Below, piece by piece: positions 16,367 through 26,256 of a stretch of 64,000 nt of DNA. The notes under the pieces were generated by a model. It had not been told where the DNA came from and did no database searches. It was given only the letters and a program-made list of their open reading frames with translations. Positions within the stretch are counted from its first letter, which is position 1; each line of letters begins with the position of its first letter. The position numbers and the translations under genes were made by a program. The DNA comes from Halomonas sp. KG2 (GTDB lineage Bacteria; Pseudomonadota; Gammaproteobacteria; Pseudomonadales; Halomonadaceae), in assembly GCA_030440445.1 (NCBI GenBank), contig CP098528.1, positions 4,030,001 to 4,094,000 on the forward strand, in the 5' to 3' direction.

Positions 16367-17293
16367 ATGTCGTCAGCTACAGACTGCGTCGCTACGCTTA
16401 TTGATGACTTCCAGAAGCGTCGGCCTATTCGCGCCGGCTCGCTAATTATTACCGTCTATGGCGACTCTATCGTTCCACGGGGTGGTACTGTATGGCTCGG
16501 CAGTCTCTCGAAACTAGTGGAGCCCATCGGTATCAACGAGCGGCTGGTGCGCACATCGGTTTATCGGCTGACCCATGAAACCTGGCTACGTGGCGAGAAG
16601 GTCGGTCGTCGCAGCTACTACCGCCTGAGCGGCCCCGGGCGACGCCGCTTTGAACAAGCCTTTAAGCGCGTCTATCACGGTGCCCAGCCCCCCTGGTCGG
16701 GCCAGTGGACACTGGCGCTTCTGACACAGCTACCTGCAGATCGACGCCAGCAGATTCGTGATGAACTTGAATGGCTCGGTTTTGGTAGTTTTGCTCAGGG
16801 CGTGCTGGCACATCCCACGCTGTCATGCGCGGAAACCATGGTGGCCTTGCAGGAGCTTGATGCGGCAGACGACACGATCGTGATGCAGACACAGGCCATG
16901 GAGCCCATGACCAGTAAGCCGCTGCGCCTGCAGGTCAGAGATAGCTGGAACCTCGACGAACTCGCCGAGCTGTATCAGCGTTTTCTGGTTAAGTTTCGCC
17001 CACTATGGAATGCACTCAACGCAGAGAACCATTTAGGACAGGAAGAGTGTTTCATTGCCCGTACCTTACTGATTCATGAGTATCGTAAGGTTCAACTACG
17101 CGACCCTCTTCTGCCTGATGAACTACTCCCCACCGCGTGGGAAGGTCGCTACGCCCATCAGCTCTGCCGCAACCTCTATCGGTTGCTCTACGAACGCGCA
17201 GAACGCTGGCTAGACCGGCACCTAGAAACCGCCGAGGGCCCATTACCAGCCCCTGGCCCCAGCTTCTACCAACGCTTCGGCGGGTTGGAATGA
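16367..17293 (+). CDS. paaX: Phenylacetic acid degradation operon repressor PaaX
   Basis: 308 residues, normal length for PaaX. The N-terminal winged helix is seen in AGSLIITVYGDSIVPRGGTV and LVEPIGINERLVRTSVYRL, followed by the conserved WLRGEKVGRRSYYRLSGPGR. The C-terminal part carries the family phrases PPWSGQWTLALLT and LPDELLPTAWEG. PaaX is a GntR-like repressor that releases DNA when it binds phenylacetyl-CoA, the first intermediate of the pathway. It sits at the head of the paa cluster and converges with paaY. A TGATACG element about 75 bp upstream suggests autoregulation. Confidence 0.95.
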   Translation: MSSATDCVATLIDDFQKRRPIRAGSLIITVYGDSIVPRGGTVWLGSLSKLVEPIGINERLVRTSVYRLTHETWLRGEKVGRRSYYRLSGPGRRRFEQAFKRVYHGAQPPWSGQWTLALLTQLPADRRQQIRDELEWLGFGSFAQGVLAHPTLSCAETMVALQELDAADDTIVMQTQAMEPMTSKPLRLQVRDSWNLDELAELYQRFLVKFRPLWNALNAENHLGQEECFIARTLLIHEYRKVQLRDPLLPDELLPTAWEGRYAHQLCRNLYRLLYERAERWLDRHLETAEGPLPAPGPSFYQRFGGLE

Positions 17294-17312
17294 ACGCTAG
17301 TGAGAGCGCTCT

Positions 17313-17356
17313 ATCAGTCGTCACATCGTATAAAGTTAATGATTGTGACGACTGAT
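17313..17356. terminator. 13-bp inverted repeat between convergent paaX and paaY
   Basis: ATCAGTCGTCACA and TGTGACGACTGAT pair perfectly around an 18-nt spacer. It lies just after the paaX stop and just after the paaY stop on the other strand. No U-tract follows, so it may be a bidirectional factor-dependent terminator or RNA-stabilising stem. Confidence 0.45.
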
Positions 17357-17369
17357 CCAAGACTTGCTG

Positions 17370-17402
17370 CTTATCTAAGCTCTATTCCTTATCTAAGCTC
17401 TA
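17370..17402. repeat. 18-bp tandem duplication at the 3' end of paaY
   Basis: CTTATCTAAGCTCTATTC is followed directly by a second copy of its first 15 bases. The paaY stop codon (17393-17395) falls in the second copy, and the same TAG is present in the first copy, so the duplication does not alter the protein. Confidence 0.7.
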
Positions 17403-17995
17403 CAACTCTGCTGCTTGGGCTGTGTATCACCAGCCAGCAAGGTTGGCCGGTCAGCATCAAGCTCTGTCAGCGGTTCACACGGCTCCAAGCTGTCTCGGCA
17501 GCGGGTCACTAAGCGCTGGTACTCTTGAGTGCCCTGCTGCTTCCAAGCAAACTCTTCGTCGCTCAGCGCGCGCTTCACCTTTGCTGGCGCTCCCATCACT
17601 AACGACTGCGGCTCACACTCAAAGCCCGCCTTAACAAACGCGGCCGCCGCGACAATAGAGCGCTCCGCTATGTGGGCACCGTCCATCACTACAGCGTTCA
17701 TGCCGACCATGGCATCACGCCCAATCACGCAGCCATGCAAAACTGCGCCGTGGCCAATATGGCCATCTTTCTCAACCTTAGTGACGCAGCCAGGAAAGCC
17801 GTGCATGACGCAGGTATCCTGCAGGTTCGCCCCCTCTTCCAGCACCAAACGGCCGAAGTCACCGCGCATCACCGCGCCGGGGCCAACGTAACAATTGGGG
17901 CCAACAATCACATCCCCGATGAGCACTGCGGTCGGGTGGACATAAGCTGTCGGGTGCACGACTGGCGTCACCCCTTCAAGTCGATAGAAAGGCAT
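17393..17995 (-). CDS. paaY: PaaY hexapeptide-repeat protein (phenylacetate pathway thioesterase)
   Basis: 200 residues from ATG 17995, which has GGAG six bases upstream (a GTG lies one codon earlier). It shows the left-handed beta-helix pattern of gamma-carbonic-anhydrase-like proteins ([39 protein letters not shown]) and metal-ligand positions in MHGFPG and [11 protein letters not shown]. PaaY is known as a thioesterase that hydrolyses inhibitory hydroxylated CoA by-products when the pathway stalls. It begins 11 bp after the paaN stop, so paaN and paaY form a small minus-strand operon. Confidence 0.92.
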   Translation of the reverse strand: MPFYRLEGVTPVVHPTAYVHPTAVLIGDVIVGPNCYVGPGAVMRGDFGRLVLEEGANLQDTCVMHGFPGCVTKVEKDGHIGHGAVLHGCVIGRDAMVGMNAVVMDGAHIAERSIVAAAAFVKAGFECEPQSLVMGAPAKVKRALSDEEFAWKQQGTQEYQRLVTRCRDSLEPCEPLTELDADRPTLLAGDTQPKQQSCRA

Positions 17996-18006
17996 CACGT
18001 TCTCCG

Positions 18007-19683
18007 TTAGTTCTGTTGGCCGTGGCGACGGCTTTGCACCACCACAAAGCGGTTGGCGACAAAGGCTTGATTACATAGCGAGGCATTAGCCGCCGGATTA
18101 CCGCCGGTGGCGTGAAAGTCACTGAAAGCAGCCGACTGATTGACGAATATCCCCCCATCCAGGTTCAACGAGAGCGGGGTTGCCACTTCCATCGCCAGCT
18201 CTTCGAGCTGGTTGGCCACTGTCTCATCGGTGGTATAGGCACCGAGGGTTATCGCGCCTTTTTCTCGAATCACCTCACGCGCCAGCTTAATGCTATGCGC
18301 GGTATTCTCAGTCGCGATAACAAAGCTGATGGGGCCGAAGCGTTCCTCACTATAAGTAGCCTTCTGTTCTGCATCTACCTTGAGGATAAGCGGCGTATGA
18401 ATGCGGGCGTCAGGGAACTGAGCGTGCGCTCGCGGCTCGCTATCCAACGCTATGTCGCCCAAGTCACGGCACGCATCAATGCGTGCTTGCGTCTCCCGCG
18501 ACTGGAGGGCACCCAGCACCGTGCAGGCGCGGTCGTTGTCGCTCAGAAACGCTTGGACAGCTTTGGCAAGTGCTGCCGCCACGTCGTCAAAACTTAACGG
18601 GCCATCTGCTGTTGCAATACCGTTTCTGGGTACATAAATAGCCTGAGGGGTCGTACACATCTGTCCGGAATAGAGGCTCAGCGAGAAAGCTAGGTTCGCT
18701 GTGACCGCTTTGAGGTTTTCCACGCTGTCGATAATGACCGTGTTGACACCGGCTTTCTCAGCGAACACCTGAGCCTGAGTGGCGTTCTCTATCAGCCAAT
18801 CGCCAAAAGCATTGGAGCCGGTGAAATCGATCAACTTGACCGCAGGATCAAGCGCCAGCGTTTTCGTCAGCGGTGCATCCACAGTGTCGGGAGCTAAACT
18901 CACTAGACAGGGATCAAAGCCCGCTTCTTCAAGCACCTGCTGAGCAACCCGTGTGGTTATCGCCACTGGCAGAATAGCGCCAGGATGCGGTTTAACAATG
19001 ACCGGGTTGCCTGTCGCCAGACTGGCAAACAAGCCGGGATAAGTGTTCCAGGTGGGGAAAGTAGAACAAGCCACTACCAGCGAGATACCGCGCGGCACGA
19101 TGTGAAAACGCTTATCCATCACGATAGGTTCATGCTTGCCCTGAGGCTTAACCCATTTTGCGGTAGCGGGAATCTGCGCCATCGCCTGCCAGGCATGGGC
19201 CACGGCTTCAAGTCCGCGATCTTGGGCATGCGGCCCACCCGCCTGAAACGCCATTAACGGCCCCTGGCCGCTAGTATGCATCACCGCCTGGGCGATCTCC
19301 GGGCTCATGGTATTTAGCCGTGACAGGATTTCCAGACATACCCCTACACGCGCCTCAGCCCCGGCATCCCGCCAGTCACGCATTGCGACTTGCATGGCCG
19401 CTATCAGCTCGTCGGGGTTTGGCTGGTCATAAGTAATGCCAAGTTCAAACCCATAGGGTGACACTTCGCCCCCCACCTGCTGGGTGCTGCCCACACTATT
19501 AAGCGTGAATGGTTGATTGAGCAGTGACTCAAATCTCGATGGTGCCGCTTTAACGGCATCTTCCGGGTATTTGCGCATGCTTTCTGGGTAGGGTGTCCAA
19601 AAATCACGCCTAGAGATGGCGCCGACAGCCTGGTTAAGAGTCTCACGGTGAAGGTCAAACATCTGCTGCGCTGATTGCGTCAT
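18007..19683 (-). CDS. paaN: PaaN-type aldehyde dehydrogenase of phenylacetate degradation
   Basis: 558 residues from ATG 19683, preceded by AGGAG; a GTG five codons upstream overlaps that ribosome site and is less likely. It belongs to the aldehyde dehydrogenase superfamily ([55 protein letters not shown]), with the catalytic Cys in [16 protein letters not shown]. It lacks the MaoC hydratase domain found in PaaZ, which is also encoded in this window. The shorter PaaN is found in paa clusters and is thought to act on the ring-opening semialdehyde. A palindrome at 19707-19723 lies just upstream. Confidence 0.9.
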   Translation of the reverse strand: MTQSAQQMFDLHRETLNQAVGAISRRDFWTPYPESMRKYPEDAVKAAPSRFESLLNQPFTLNSVGSTQQVGGEVSPYGFELGITYDQPNPDELIAAMQVAMRDWRDAGAEARVGVCLEILSRLNTMSPEIAQAVMHTSGQGPLMAFQAGGPHAQDRGLEAVAHAWQAMAQIPATAKWVKPQGKHEPIVMDKRFHIVPRGISLVVACSTFPTWNTYPGLFASLATGNPVIVKPHPGAILPVAITTRVAQQVLEEAGFDPCLVSLAPDTVDAPLTKTLALDPAVKLIDFTGSNAFGDWLIENATQAQVFAEKAGVNTVIIDSVENLKAVTANLAFSLSLYSGQMCTTPQAIYVPRNGIATADGPLSFDDVAAALAKAVQAFLSDNDRACTVLGALQSRETQARIDACRDLGDIALDSEPRAHAQFPDARIHTPLILKVDAEQKATYSEERFGPISFVIATENTAHSIKLAREVIREKGAITLGAYTTDETVANQLEELAMEVATPLSLNLDGGIFVNQSAAFSDFHATGGNPAANASLCNQAFVANRFVVVQSRRHGQQN

Positions 19684-19706
19684 GGGGCGCTCCTGCACTC
19701 ATTTTT

Positions 19707-19723
19707 TTGATACGCTATATCAA
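19707..19723. promoter_or_regulatory. Inverted repeat upstream of paaN, candidate PaaX operator
   Basis: TTGATACGCTATATCAA has perfect 6-bp arms around five bases and lies 24 bp upstream of the paaN ATG. It shares TGATACG with the paaX and paaF upstream regions. Confidence 0.45.
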
Positions 19724-19974
19724 CGAAGGCTATCTTTACCGTAACAAAACATCAAACGCTTTGCCTGTCACTGCTTACTTAAGAAGTAGCTTGCCACTAT
19801 CAAAAAACGCGATAAAAACTGGCTTATAGTGACTTTCATTAGTTACTTCCAGGCATTTAATACCATGGTCTAGCATTGATTTTTTATTCGCAAAAACAAA
19901 CACAAACCATTGTTAAAAATACACAAATCATCAAAACCGCCAATAAGCGACACGTTATTAAAGAATAATCAGCA

Positions 19975-19988
19975 TTGATGCGTATCAA
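19975..19988. promoter_or_regulatory. TTGATGCGTATCAA palindrome upstream of paaF (PaaX operator or FNR/Anr box)
   Basis: Perfect 5-bp arms around four bases, 60 bp upstream of the paaF start. It contains TGATACG on the reverse strand, like the other paa promoters, but it also matches the FNR/Anr consensus TTGAT-N4-ATCAA exactly; the two readings cannot be separated by sequence alone. Confidence 0.45.
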
Positions 19989-20047
19989 AATAAATCTATA
20001 CTCGGCAGATATTCATCCTGTGCGCCACAGGCCGAACTGAGGTAACA

Positions 20048-20821
20048 ATGCCCACTACGCTCAAAATAACCCCACCCCTGGAAGGCGTTCTATGCATCAC
20101 GCTGAATCGCCCTGAAGCACTGAATGCGCTTAATACGCAACTGCTCGGCGAGCTCGCCAACACCTTGAGCGACGCGGATAGTAACAACAACGTGCGCGCC
20201 GTGGTGATTACCGGCAATGCAAAAGCATTTGCCGCCGGTGCGGATATTAACGAAATGGCTGAACGTGACTTGGTGGGCATGCTGGAAGATCCTCGCCAGC
20301 ACCACTGGGCCACCATTACGCGTTTTCGCAAACCGATTATTGCCGCGGTCAACGGCTATGCCTTGGGCGGCGGCTGCGAACTAGCCATGCATGCCGACAT
20401 CATCATTGCCGGCGAAAACGCCCTGTTCGGCCAGCCAGAAATCAACCTGGGCATCATGCCCGGCGCTGGTGGCACACAGCTCCTGCTTAGGGCGGTGGGC
20501 AAATCACTGGCGACCCAGATGGTGCTGACTGGCGAGCCCATTTCCGCTCGCCGCGCCCTCGAAGCTGGCCTGATTAGCGAAATTACCCAGCCCGAATTAA
20601 CCCTAGAGCGCGCCATGGCCATTGCAACACGCATTGCTTCCAAGGCTCCGCTGGCAGTGCGCTTGGCGCGGGAATCGTTACACAAGGCGATGGATACTGA
20701 CCTAGCCACCGGCCTGCGCTTTGAACGCCATGCGTTCACCTTGCTGGCGGGCACCGCTGACCGCGAAGAGGGCATTCGCGCCTTCCAAGAAAAACGACCT
20801 GCCACTTTTCAAGGGCACTGA
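20048..20821 (+). CDS. paaF: 2,3-dehydroadipyl-CoA hydratase PaaF
   Basis: 257 residues, standard enoyl-CoA hydratase length, with GAGG before the ATG. Crotonase landmarks are the oxyanion hole (KAFAAGADINEMAE and NGYALGGGCELAMHAD) and acidic catalytic residues in FGQPEINLGIMPGAGGTQLL. This pattern (two Glu-containing motifs) fits a true hydratase. It adds water to 2,3-dehydroadipyl-CoA in the lower paa pathway. It is first in the paaFGHIJK operon, with paaG 16 bp downstream. Confidence 0.93.
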   Translation: MPTTLKITPPLEGVLCITLNRPEALNALNTQLLGELANTLSDADSNNNVRAVVITGNAKAFAAGADINEMAERDLVGMLEDPRQHHWATITRFRKPIIAAVNGYALGGGCELAMHADIIIAGENALFGQPEINLGIMPGAGGTQLLLRAVGKSLATQMVLTGEPISARRALEAGLISEITQPELTLERAMAIATRIASKAPLAVRLARESLHKAMDTDLATGLRFERHAFTLLAGTADREEGIRAFQEKRPATFQGH

Positions 20822-20837
20822 CACAAGGATACTCCCC

Positions 20838-21629
20838 ATGAGCCAAGCGCCCCTGCTTTACAGCGTGGAAGACGGCGTCGCCCGTATCACGCTGAACCGC
20901 CCCGACAGTCTGAACAGCTTCAATACTGACATGCATGCCGAAATGCGTAAGGCGTTAAAAGCCGTGCGTCAGGACGCCAGCGTTCGCGCTTTGTTACTGA
21001 CCGGCAACGGCCGAGGCTTCTGCGCCGGTCAGGACCTTTCCGACCGCAGCGTCGCGCCCGGCGAGCAAGCGCCTGACCTCGGTGAGTCGCTTGAGAAGCG
21101 CTACAACCCTATGCTGCGCGCCCTTAAAGATATGCCGTTCCCGACTATTTGTGCGGTAAACGGCGTGGCCGCCGGAGCCGGTGCTAACATCGCCCTGGCT
21201 TGCGATATCGTATTGGCCGCGCGTTCAGCAAGCTTTATTCAGGCCTTCTGTAAGATCGGCTTGATTCCAGACTCCGGCGGTACTTGGACACTGCCTAACT
21301 TGGTCGGCATGGCGCGCGCCAAGGGGCTGGCAATGCTGGGTGACAAACTCCCCGCCGAGACCGCCGAGCAGTGGGGCATGATCTGGCGCTGCGTCGAGGA
21401 TGAGGCGCTACAGGAAGAAGCCATGAACATGGCTCGCCATTTGGCCACTCAACCGACGCGCGGCTTGGCACTGATCAAGCGCGCCCTGCACGCCAGCAGC
21501 GATAACAGCTTCAACGAACAGCTCGACCTGGAACGTGATCTGCAGCGCCTAGCCGGACGCACGGAAGATTACCGCGAAGGCGTCAGCGCCTTTATCGAGA
21601 AACGTCGTCCGACCTTCAAGGGAGAGTGA
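20838..21629 (+). CDS. paaG: 1,2-epoxyphenylacetyl-CoA isomerase PaaG
   Basis: 263 residues from ATG 20838 (AAGGA upstream), the usual PaaG length. Crotonase fold with GRGFCAGQDLSDRSVAPG and NGVAAGAGANIALACDIVLA, and the conserved acidic residue in IGLIPDSGGTWTLPNLVG. PaaG converts the ring epoxide made by PaaABCE to oxepin-CoA and also isomerises an unsaturated intermediate later in the pathway. It ends one base before the paaH start codon. Confidence 0.94.
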   Translation: MSQAPLLYSVEDGVARITLNRPDSLNSFNTDMHAEMRKALKAVRQDASVRALLLTGNGRGFCAGQDLSDRSVAPGEQAPDLGESLEKRYNPMLRALKDMPFPTICAVNGVAAGAGANIALACDIVLAARSASFIQAFCKIGLIPDSGGTWTLPNLVGMARAKGLAMLGDKLPAETAEQWGMIWRCVEDEALQEEAMNMARHLATQPTRGLALIKRALHASSDNSFNEQLDLERDLQRLAGRTEDYREGVSAFIEKRRPTFKGE

Positions 21630-21630
21630 G

Positions 21631-23169
21631 ATGTCAGCCCTCCCCACGTCCGCCGTTATTGGCGTGATCGGCGCAGGCGCCATGGGTGCCGGTATCGCTC
21701 AGGTTGCCGCCCAGGCTGGCCACCCGGTCATTCTGCATGACAAACAACCCGGCGCTGCCAAAGCGGGCATTGATAACATTCGTCGTCAGTTGGAAAAGCG
21801 TGTTGCCAAGGGCAAGATGAGCCAAGGGGATGTGGGTAACATTATTGCTCGCCTGCAGCCCGCCGATGCTATCGATGCCTTAGCCGACAGCCGTTTGGTT
21901 ATCGAAGCTATCGTCGAAAATCTTGAGATCAAGCGTCAGGTATTCGCCCAATTGGAAGCGCTATGCTCAGCGGATACCCTGCTCGCTAGCAATACCTCGT
22001 CGTTATCGATTACCTCCATTGCCGCGAACCTTGAACACCCAGAGCGCATGGCGGGAATGCACTTCTTCAATCCCGCCCCCATCATGAAGCTGGTGGAAGT
22101 GGTGTCGGGCTTGGCGACCACCAGCGAGGTTGCTGAAACCCTGTACGCCACTGCCGTTGCCTGGGGCAAGGTCGCGGTGCACGCCAGCTCCACCCCAGGG
22201 TTTATCGTTAACCGCGTGGCACGGCCGTTCTATGCCGAAGGGCTGCGCCTGCTGCAGGAAGGTGCCAGCGATGCCGCTACCATCGATGCGCTGCTGCGCC
22301 AGGCGGGCGGGTTTCGCATGGGGCCTTTCGAGCTGATGGACCTAATCGGTCATGACGTTAACTACGCCGTGACCCGCTCGGTGTTCGATGCCTACTACGG
22401 CGATACCCGTTTCGAGCCTTCCTTAGTACAGCAAGCGCTGGTGGAAGCCGGACGCCTGGGGCGTAAGTCCGGCCAAGGCTTTTTTGACTATGCGGGTGAA
22501 AACGCTGCGAAGCCACAACCTAAGTTTGCGGCACCAGCAAACGCGGAACTACCCGCACTTGTCGTACAGGGCGACCCTGGCGTGATCGCTCCACTGCTGG
22601 AGCGCGCCCAGGAAGCTGGGCTCGACGTAATTCGTCGCGAATCGCTCCAGCCAGACGGCGCGCCTCGCTTATATCTGGGCGATCTGGCGCTGGCCCTTAG
22701 CGATGGGCGGTGCGCCGCCGAGCGCGCGGTCAATGAAGGGCTCGACGCCCTGATACTGTTCGACCTCTGCCTGGACTACCGCAACGCCAGCGCCATCGCA
22801 CTTGCTGCCAACCACACCACATCCTCCGAAGCTCGCCAACTGGCAACGGCGTTCTTCCAACGCTTGGGGATAGACGTGGCTTGGCTAACCGACACCCCTG
22901 GGCTGGTGGTACTGCGCAGCGTGACCATGCTCGCCAATGAAGCTGCCGACGCCGTACTGCAGGGTGTCTGCAGCGCCCAGGATGGCGACTTGGCCATGCA
23001 GGCTGGCGTCAACTACCCCCGCGGCCCCTTGGCCTGGGCTGATTCTCTGGGTCTGCCCTTCGTTCACCGCACCCTTACGCATCTACAGCAGAGCTATGGC
23101 GAACAGCGCTATCGCAGCTCGTTTCTGCTGCGGCGCAACGCCTTGAGCGAGGAAAGCTTTCATGAGTGA
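21631..23169 (+). CDS. paaH: 3-hydroxyadipyl-CoA dehydrogenase PaaH
   Basis: 512 residues. Rossmann NAD site at the N-terminus (GVIGAGAMGAGIAQVAAQAG), then HADH motifs (LLASNTSSLSITSIA, MAGMHFFNPAPIMKLVEVV, STPGFIVNRVARPFYAEGL). Two C-terminal helical domains follow (residues about 190-290 and 390-490), the second a repeat, as usual for the long PaaH form. It oxidises 3-hydroxyadipyl-CoA to 3-oxoadipyl-CoA. It overlaps paaI by 8 bp, indicating translational coupling. Confidence 0.94.
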   Translation: MSALPTSAVIGVIGAGAMGAGIAQVAAQAGHPVILHDKQPGAAKAGIDNIRRQLEKRVAKGKMSQGDVGNIIARLQPADAIDALADSRLVIEAIVENLEIKRQVFAQLEALCSADTLLASNTSSLSITSIAANLEHPERMAGMHFFNPAPIMKLVEVVSGLATTSEVAETLYATAVAWGKVAVHASSTPGFIVNRVARPFYAEGLRLLQEGASDAATIDALLRQAGGFRMGPFELMDLIGHDVNYAVTRSVFDAYYGDTRFEPSLVQQALVEAGRLGRKSGQGFFDYAGENAAKPQPKFAAPANAELPALVVQGDPGVIAPLLERAQEAGLDVIRRESLQPDGAPRLYLGDLALALSDGRCAAERAVNEGLDALILFDLCLDYRNASAIALAANHTTSSEARQLATAFFQRLGIDVAWLTDTPGLVVLRSVTMLANEAADAVLQGVCSAQDGDLAMQAGVNYPRGPLAWADSLGLPFVHRTLTHLQQSYGEQRYRSSFLLRRNALSEESFHE

Positions 23170-23644
23170 TTCCCAACTGACCCCGCAACAGCTGGCGGAA
23201 GCCTGTGCCGACGCAATGTTTTCCCGTGACCATGCCAGCCAAGGGCTGGGCATGCGGATTACCCACGTGGCCCCCGGCTTCGCCGAACTGACCATGACCG
23301 TGCGTCAAGACATGGTGCAGGGGCACGGTAACTGCCATGGCGGATTTCTATTTACCCTGGCCGATTCCGCCTTTGCGTTTGCCTGCAACAGCTACGATGA
23401 AGCCACCGTCGCCGCTGGCTGCAGTATCGACTACCTCGGCCCTGGCCAGCTAGGCGACGAGATTACCGCCACCGCCGAAGAGCGCAGCCGCCGTGGGCGC
23501 ACCGGCATTTACGACATTACGTTGCGCAATCAGCACGGCGATACCGTTGCCCTGTTCCGCGGGCGTTCCTACAAAATTCGCGGCAGCGTACGCCGCCTGG
23601 AAGATACTGACGCAGAAAATACCGCTGCTGGAGATAACCTATGA
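23162..23644 (+). CDS. paaI: Hydroxyphenylacetyl-CoA thioesterase PaaI
   Basis: 160 residues, hotdog fold. Catalytic region [20 protein letters not shown] contains the Asn-x-x-Gly-Gly pattern and conserved Asp of PaaI thioesterases. It releases CoA from dead-end hydroxylated intermediates. The start has GAGGA upstream inside paaH, and its last four bases overlap the paaJ start (ATGA). Confidence 0.93.
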   Translation: MSDSQLTPQQLAEACADAMFSRDHASQGLGMRITHVAPGFAELTMTVRQDMVQGHGNCHGGFLFTLADSAFAFACNSYDEATVAAGCSIDYLGPGQLGDEITATAEERSRRGRTGIYDITLRNQHGDTVALFRGRSYKIRGSVRRLEDTDAENTAAGDNL

Positions 23645-24846
23645 AAGACGCGCTGATCATTGATGCCATTCGCACCCCGATAGGCCGCTACGGCGGCGCA
23701 CTTTCCAGCATGCGTGCCGATGACCTGGGCGCCATTCCGATGCGCACCCTGATGGAACGCAACCCAAGCGTCGACTGGTCATTGATTGACGATATCTTTT
23801 ATGGCTGCGCCAACCAGGCGGGTGAAGATAACCGCAACGTGGCGCGCATGTCCGCGCTGCTGGCAGGGCTGCCGGTCGAGGTGCCCGGCACCACCATTAA
23901 CCGGCTGTGCGGCTCAGGCATGGATGCGATAGGCAATGCCGCCCGCACCATTAAAACCGGCGAAGCGGGATTGATGATCGCTGGTGGGGTAGAGTCGATG
24001 TCGCGGGCGCCCTTTGTGATGGGCAAGGCCGAGCAAGCCTTCTCACGCCAAGCTGATATTTTCGACACCACCATCGGCTGGCGTTTTATCAATCGCGCCA
24101 TGAAAGCCCAATTCGGCGTGGACTCCATGCCCGAAACCGCTGAAAACGTGGCGGAGCAGTTTGGCATTTCCCGGCAAGACCAGGACGCCTTCGCCCTGCG
24201 CAGCCAGCAACGCACTGCCGCCGCCATAGAGGCTGGCCGCCTTGCTGAAGAGATCGTTCCCGTCGCAATACCCCGCCGCAAACAAGACCCGCTGATCGTG
24301 GATACCGATGAGCACCCGCGCGCCACTACGACCGCCGAGCAGCTTGCCAAGCTTCCCACTCCCTTCCGCGACGGCGGTAGTGTGACAGCGGGAAATGCCT
24401 CAGGGGTTAACGATGGCGCCTGTGCGCTGCTGATGGCATCTGCCGAGCAGGCTGAACGTTTCAGCCTCACGCCTCGCGCTCGAGTGGTAGGTATGGCCAC
24501 TGCTGGCGTGGAGCCACGCATTATGGGGTTCGGGCCCTCTCCCGCTACCCGTAAGGTACTCGCCCAGACCGGGCTTACCCTCGACCAAATGGACGTTATC
24601 GAACTTAATGAAGCCTTTGCTGCTCAAGCCTTGGCGGTCATGCGTGACTTGGGACTGAGCGACGATGCCGAACACGTCAACCCCAACGGAGGAGCCATTG
24701 CACTCGGCCACCCGCTGGGCATGAGCGGCGCTCGATTGGTGACCACCGCCCTGCATGAACTCGAACGTCGGCAAGGGCGCTTTGCGCTATGCACCATGTG
24801 TATTGGTGTCGGACAGGGCATTGCTCTGATCATTGAGCGCTTATAA
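23641..24846 (+). CDS. paaJ: 3-oxoadipyl-CoA thiolase PaaJ
   Basis: 401 residues, typical thiolase. Acyl-accepting Cys in [19 protein letters not shown], His in [17 protein letters not shown] and the second Cys in [16 protein letters not shown]. It splits 3-oxoadipyl-CoA to succinyl-CoA and acetyl-CoA, and may also serve the 2,3-didehydro intermediate. It is followed after 66 bp by paaK. Confidence 0.95.
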   Translation: MKDALIIDAIRTPIGRYGGALSSMRADDLGAIPMRTLMERNPSVDWSLIDDIFYGCANQAGEDNRNVARMSALLAGLPVEVPGTTINRLCGSGMDAIGNAARTIKTGEAGLMIAGGVESMSRAPFVMGKAEQAFSRQADIFDTTIGWRFINRAMKAQFGVDSMPETAENVAEQFGISRQDQDAFALRSQQRTAAAIEAGRLAEEIVPVAIPRRKQDPLIVDTDEHPRATTTAEQLAKLPTPFRDGGSVTAGNASGVNDGACALLMASAEQAERFSLTPRARVVGMATAGVEPRIMGFGPSPATRKVLAQTGLTLDQMDVIELNEAFAAQALAVMRDLGLSDDAEHVNPNGGAIALGHPLGMSGARLVTTALHELERRQGRFALCTMCIGVGQGIALIIERL

Positions 24847-24912
24847 GCCCCTCACCCTGAGCAAAGTTCATAAAACGTAGCCCAATAACAACTTGCTTGA
24901 CCGGAGACCCTG

Positions 24913-26226
24913 ATGAATCAGCCCGCTACGCGTATCGACACTGCTACTCTCGACCCTTTGGAAACCGCCAGCGTCGACGAGCTGCGCGCCACTCAGGTCA
25001 AGCGCCTGAAGTGGAGTTTGCAGCACGCTTACGACAATGTGCCGTTCTACCGCCAGTCTTTCGACAAGGCCGGCGTACATCCTGACGATATTCAGTCGCT
25101 TGACGATCTCGCCAAACTGCCGTTCACCACCAAGGCCGATTTGCGCGACAACTATCCGTTTGGCATGTTGGCCACGCCGATGAGTGAGATCATTCGCATT
25201 CACGCTTCCAGCGGCACCACCGGGCAACCCACGGTGGTGGGCTACACCCAGAAGGATATTGATGTGTGGTCCGATGTGGTGGCGCGTTCGATCCGCGCTG
25301 CTGGTGGCAGCCGTAATGACAAGGTACATGTGGCCTATGGCTACGGGCTGTTTACCGGCGGGCTGGGTGCCCATTACGGTGCCGAGCGGCTGGGCTGCGC
25401 GGTCATCCCCATGTCGGGGGGCCAAACTGAGAAACAGGTTCAGTTAATTCGTGATTTCCAGCCGGACATCATCATGGTCACGCCGTCTTATATGCTCAAC
25501 ATCGCTGACGAGATGGAGCGCCAAGGCCTCGATCCACGCACGCTACCCTTGCGCACCGGCATTTTCGGTGCCGAACCCTGGACCGATAGCATGCGCACGG
25601 CCTTGGAGCAGCGCTTGGGCATCGACGCCCTCGATATTTACGGCCTCTCTGAAGTAATGGGCCCGGGCGTGGGCATGGAGTGCCTGGAGACCAAAGATGG
25701 CCCGACCATCTGGGAAGATCATTTCTACCCCGAGATCATCGATCCGGTCAGTGGTGATGTGCTGCCAGACGGCGAATACGGCGAGCTGGTGTTCACCACC
25801 TTGACCAAAGAAGGCCTGCCGGTGATTCGTTACCGCACCCGCGACCTGACTCGTCTGCTGCCGGGCACCGCGCGCCCCATGCGCCGTATCGACAAAATCA
25901 CTGGCCGTAGCGACGACATGCTGATCATTCGCGGTGTAAACGTGTTCCCCACCCAGATCGAAGAGCAACTGCTCAAGATTGCGTCGCTTTCACCCCACTA
26001 TGAGATCGAAGTTAGTCGCCAAGGCAATATGGATATGGTGCTTGTGCGGGTAGAGGCAACTCATCATGACATCGCCCGCGATCCAGTAGCTTGTGAACAA
26101 GCAGCGAAACAGCTTCAGCATGCTATCAAGACGTACATCGGCATTAGCACCCAGGTTGAAGTGTGCCAGGTAGAGACCGTGATGCGTTCGCTGGGCAAGG
26201 CCAGACGCGTCAAGGATCTTCGCTAG
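24913..26226 (+). CDS. paaK: Phenylacetate-CoA ligase PaaK
   Basis: 437 residues. Adenylate-forming enzyme with the P-loop-like SSGTTGQPTVVGYTQKD, DIYGLSEVMGPGVGMEC, YRTRDLTRLLPG and the hinge/C-domain phrase GRSDDMLIIRGVNVFPTQIE, ending with the conserved Lys region LGKARRVKDL. It activates phenylacetate to phenylacetyl-CoA with ATP, the entry step and the source of the PaaX inducer. GGAGA precedes the ATG. It is last in the paaF-K operon and is followed by a strong terminator. Confidence 0.96.
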   Translation: MNQPATRIDTATLDPLETASVDELRATQVKRLKWSLQHAYDNVPFYRQSFDKAGVHPDDIQSLDDLAKLPFTTKADLRDNYPFGMLATPMSEIIRIHASSGTTGQPTVVGYTQKDIDVWSDVVARSIRAAGGSRNDKVHVAYGYGLFTGGLGAHYGAERLGCAVIPMSGGQTEKQVQLIRDFQPDIIMVTPSYMLNIADEMERQGLDPRTLPLRTGIFGAEPWTDSMRTALEQRLGIDALDIYGLSEVMGPGVGMECLETKDGPTIWEDHFYPEIIDPVSGDVLPDGEYGELVFTTLTKEGLPVIRYRTRDLTRLLPGTARPMRRIDKITGRSDDMLIIRGVNVFPTQIEEQLLKIASLSPHYEIEVSRQGNMDMVLVRVEATHHDIARDPVACEQAAKQLQHAIKTYIGISTQVEVCQVETVMRSLGKARRVKDLR

Positions 26227-26256
26227 TATTGTCATAGAAAGAGGTACTAGAGCCAC

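Larger units (their letters stand above)
19684..20047. promoter_or_regulatory. Divergent control region of paaN-paaY and paaFGHIJK
   Basis: 364 bp without a gene. It contains TTGATA-N5-TATCAA at 19707-19723 near paaN and TTGAT-N4-ATCAA at 19975-19988 near paaF. Both include TGATACG in one orientation. AT-rich stretches at about 19860-19960 could hold the promoters. Confidence 0.65.

Noticed and set aside
17052..17360. 102-codon minus-strand ORF overlapping paaX
   Set aside because: Antisense to paaX; Arg-rich shadow translation without family features.
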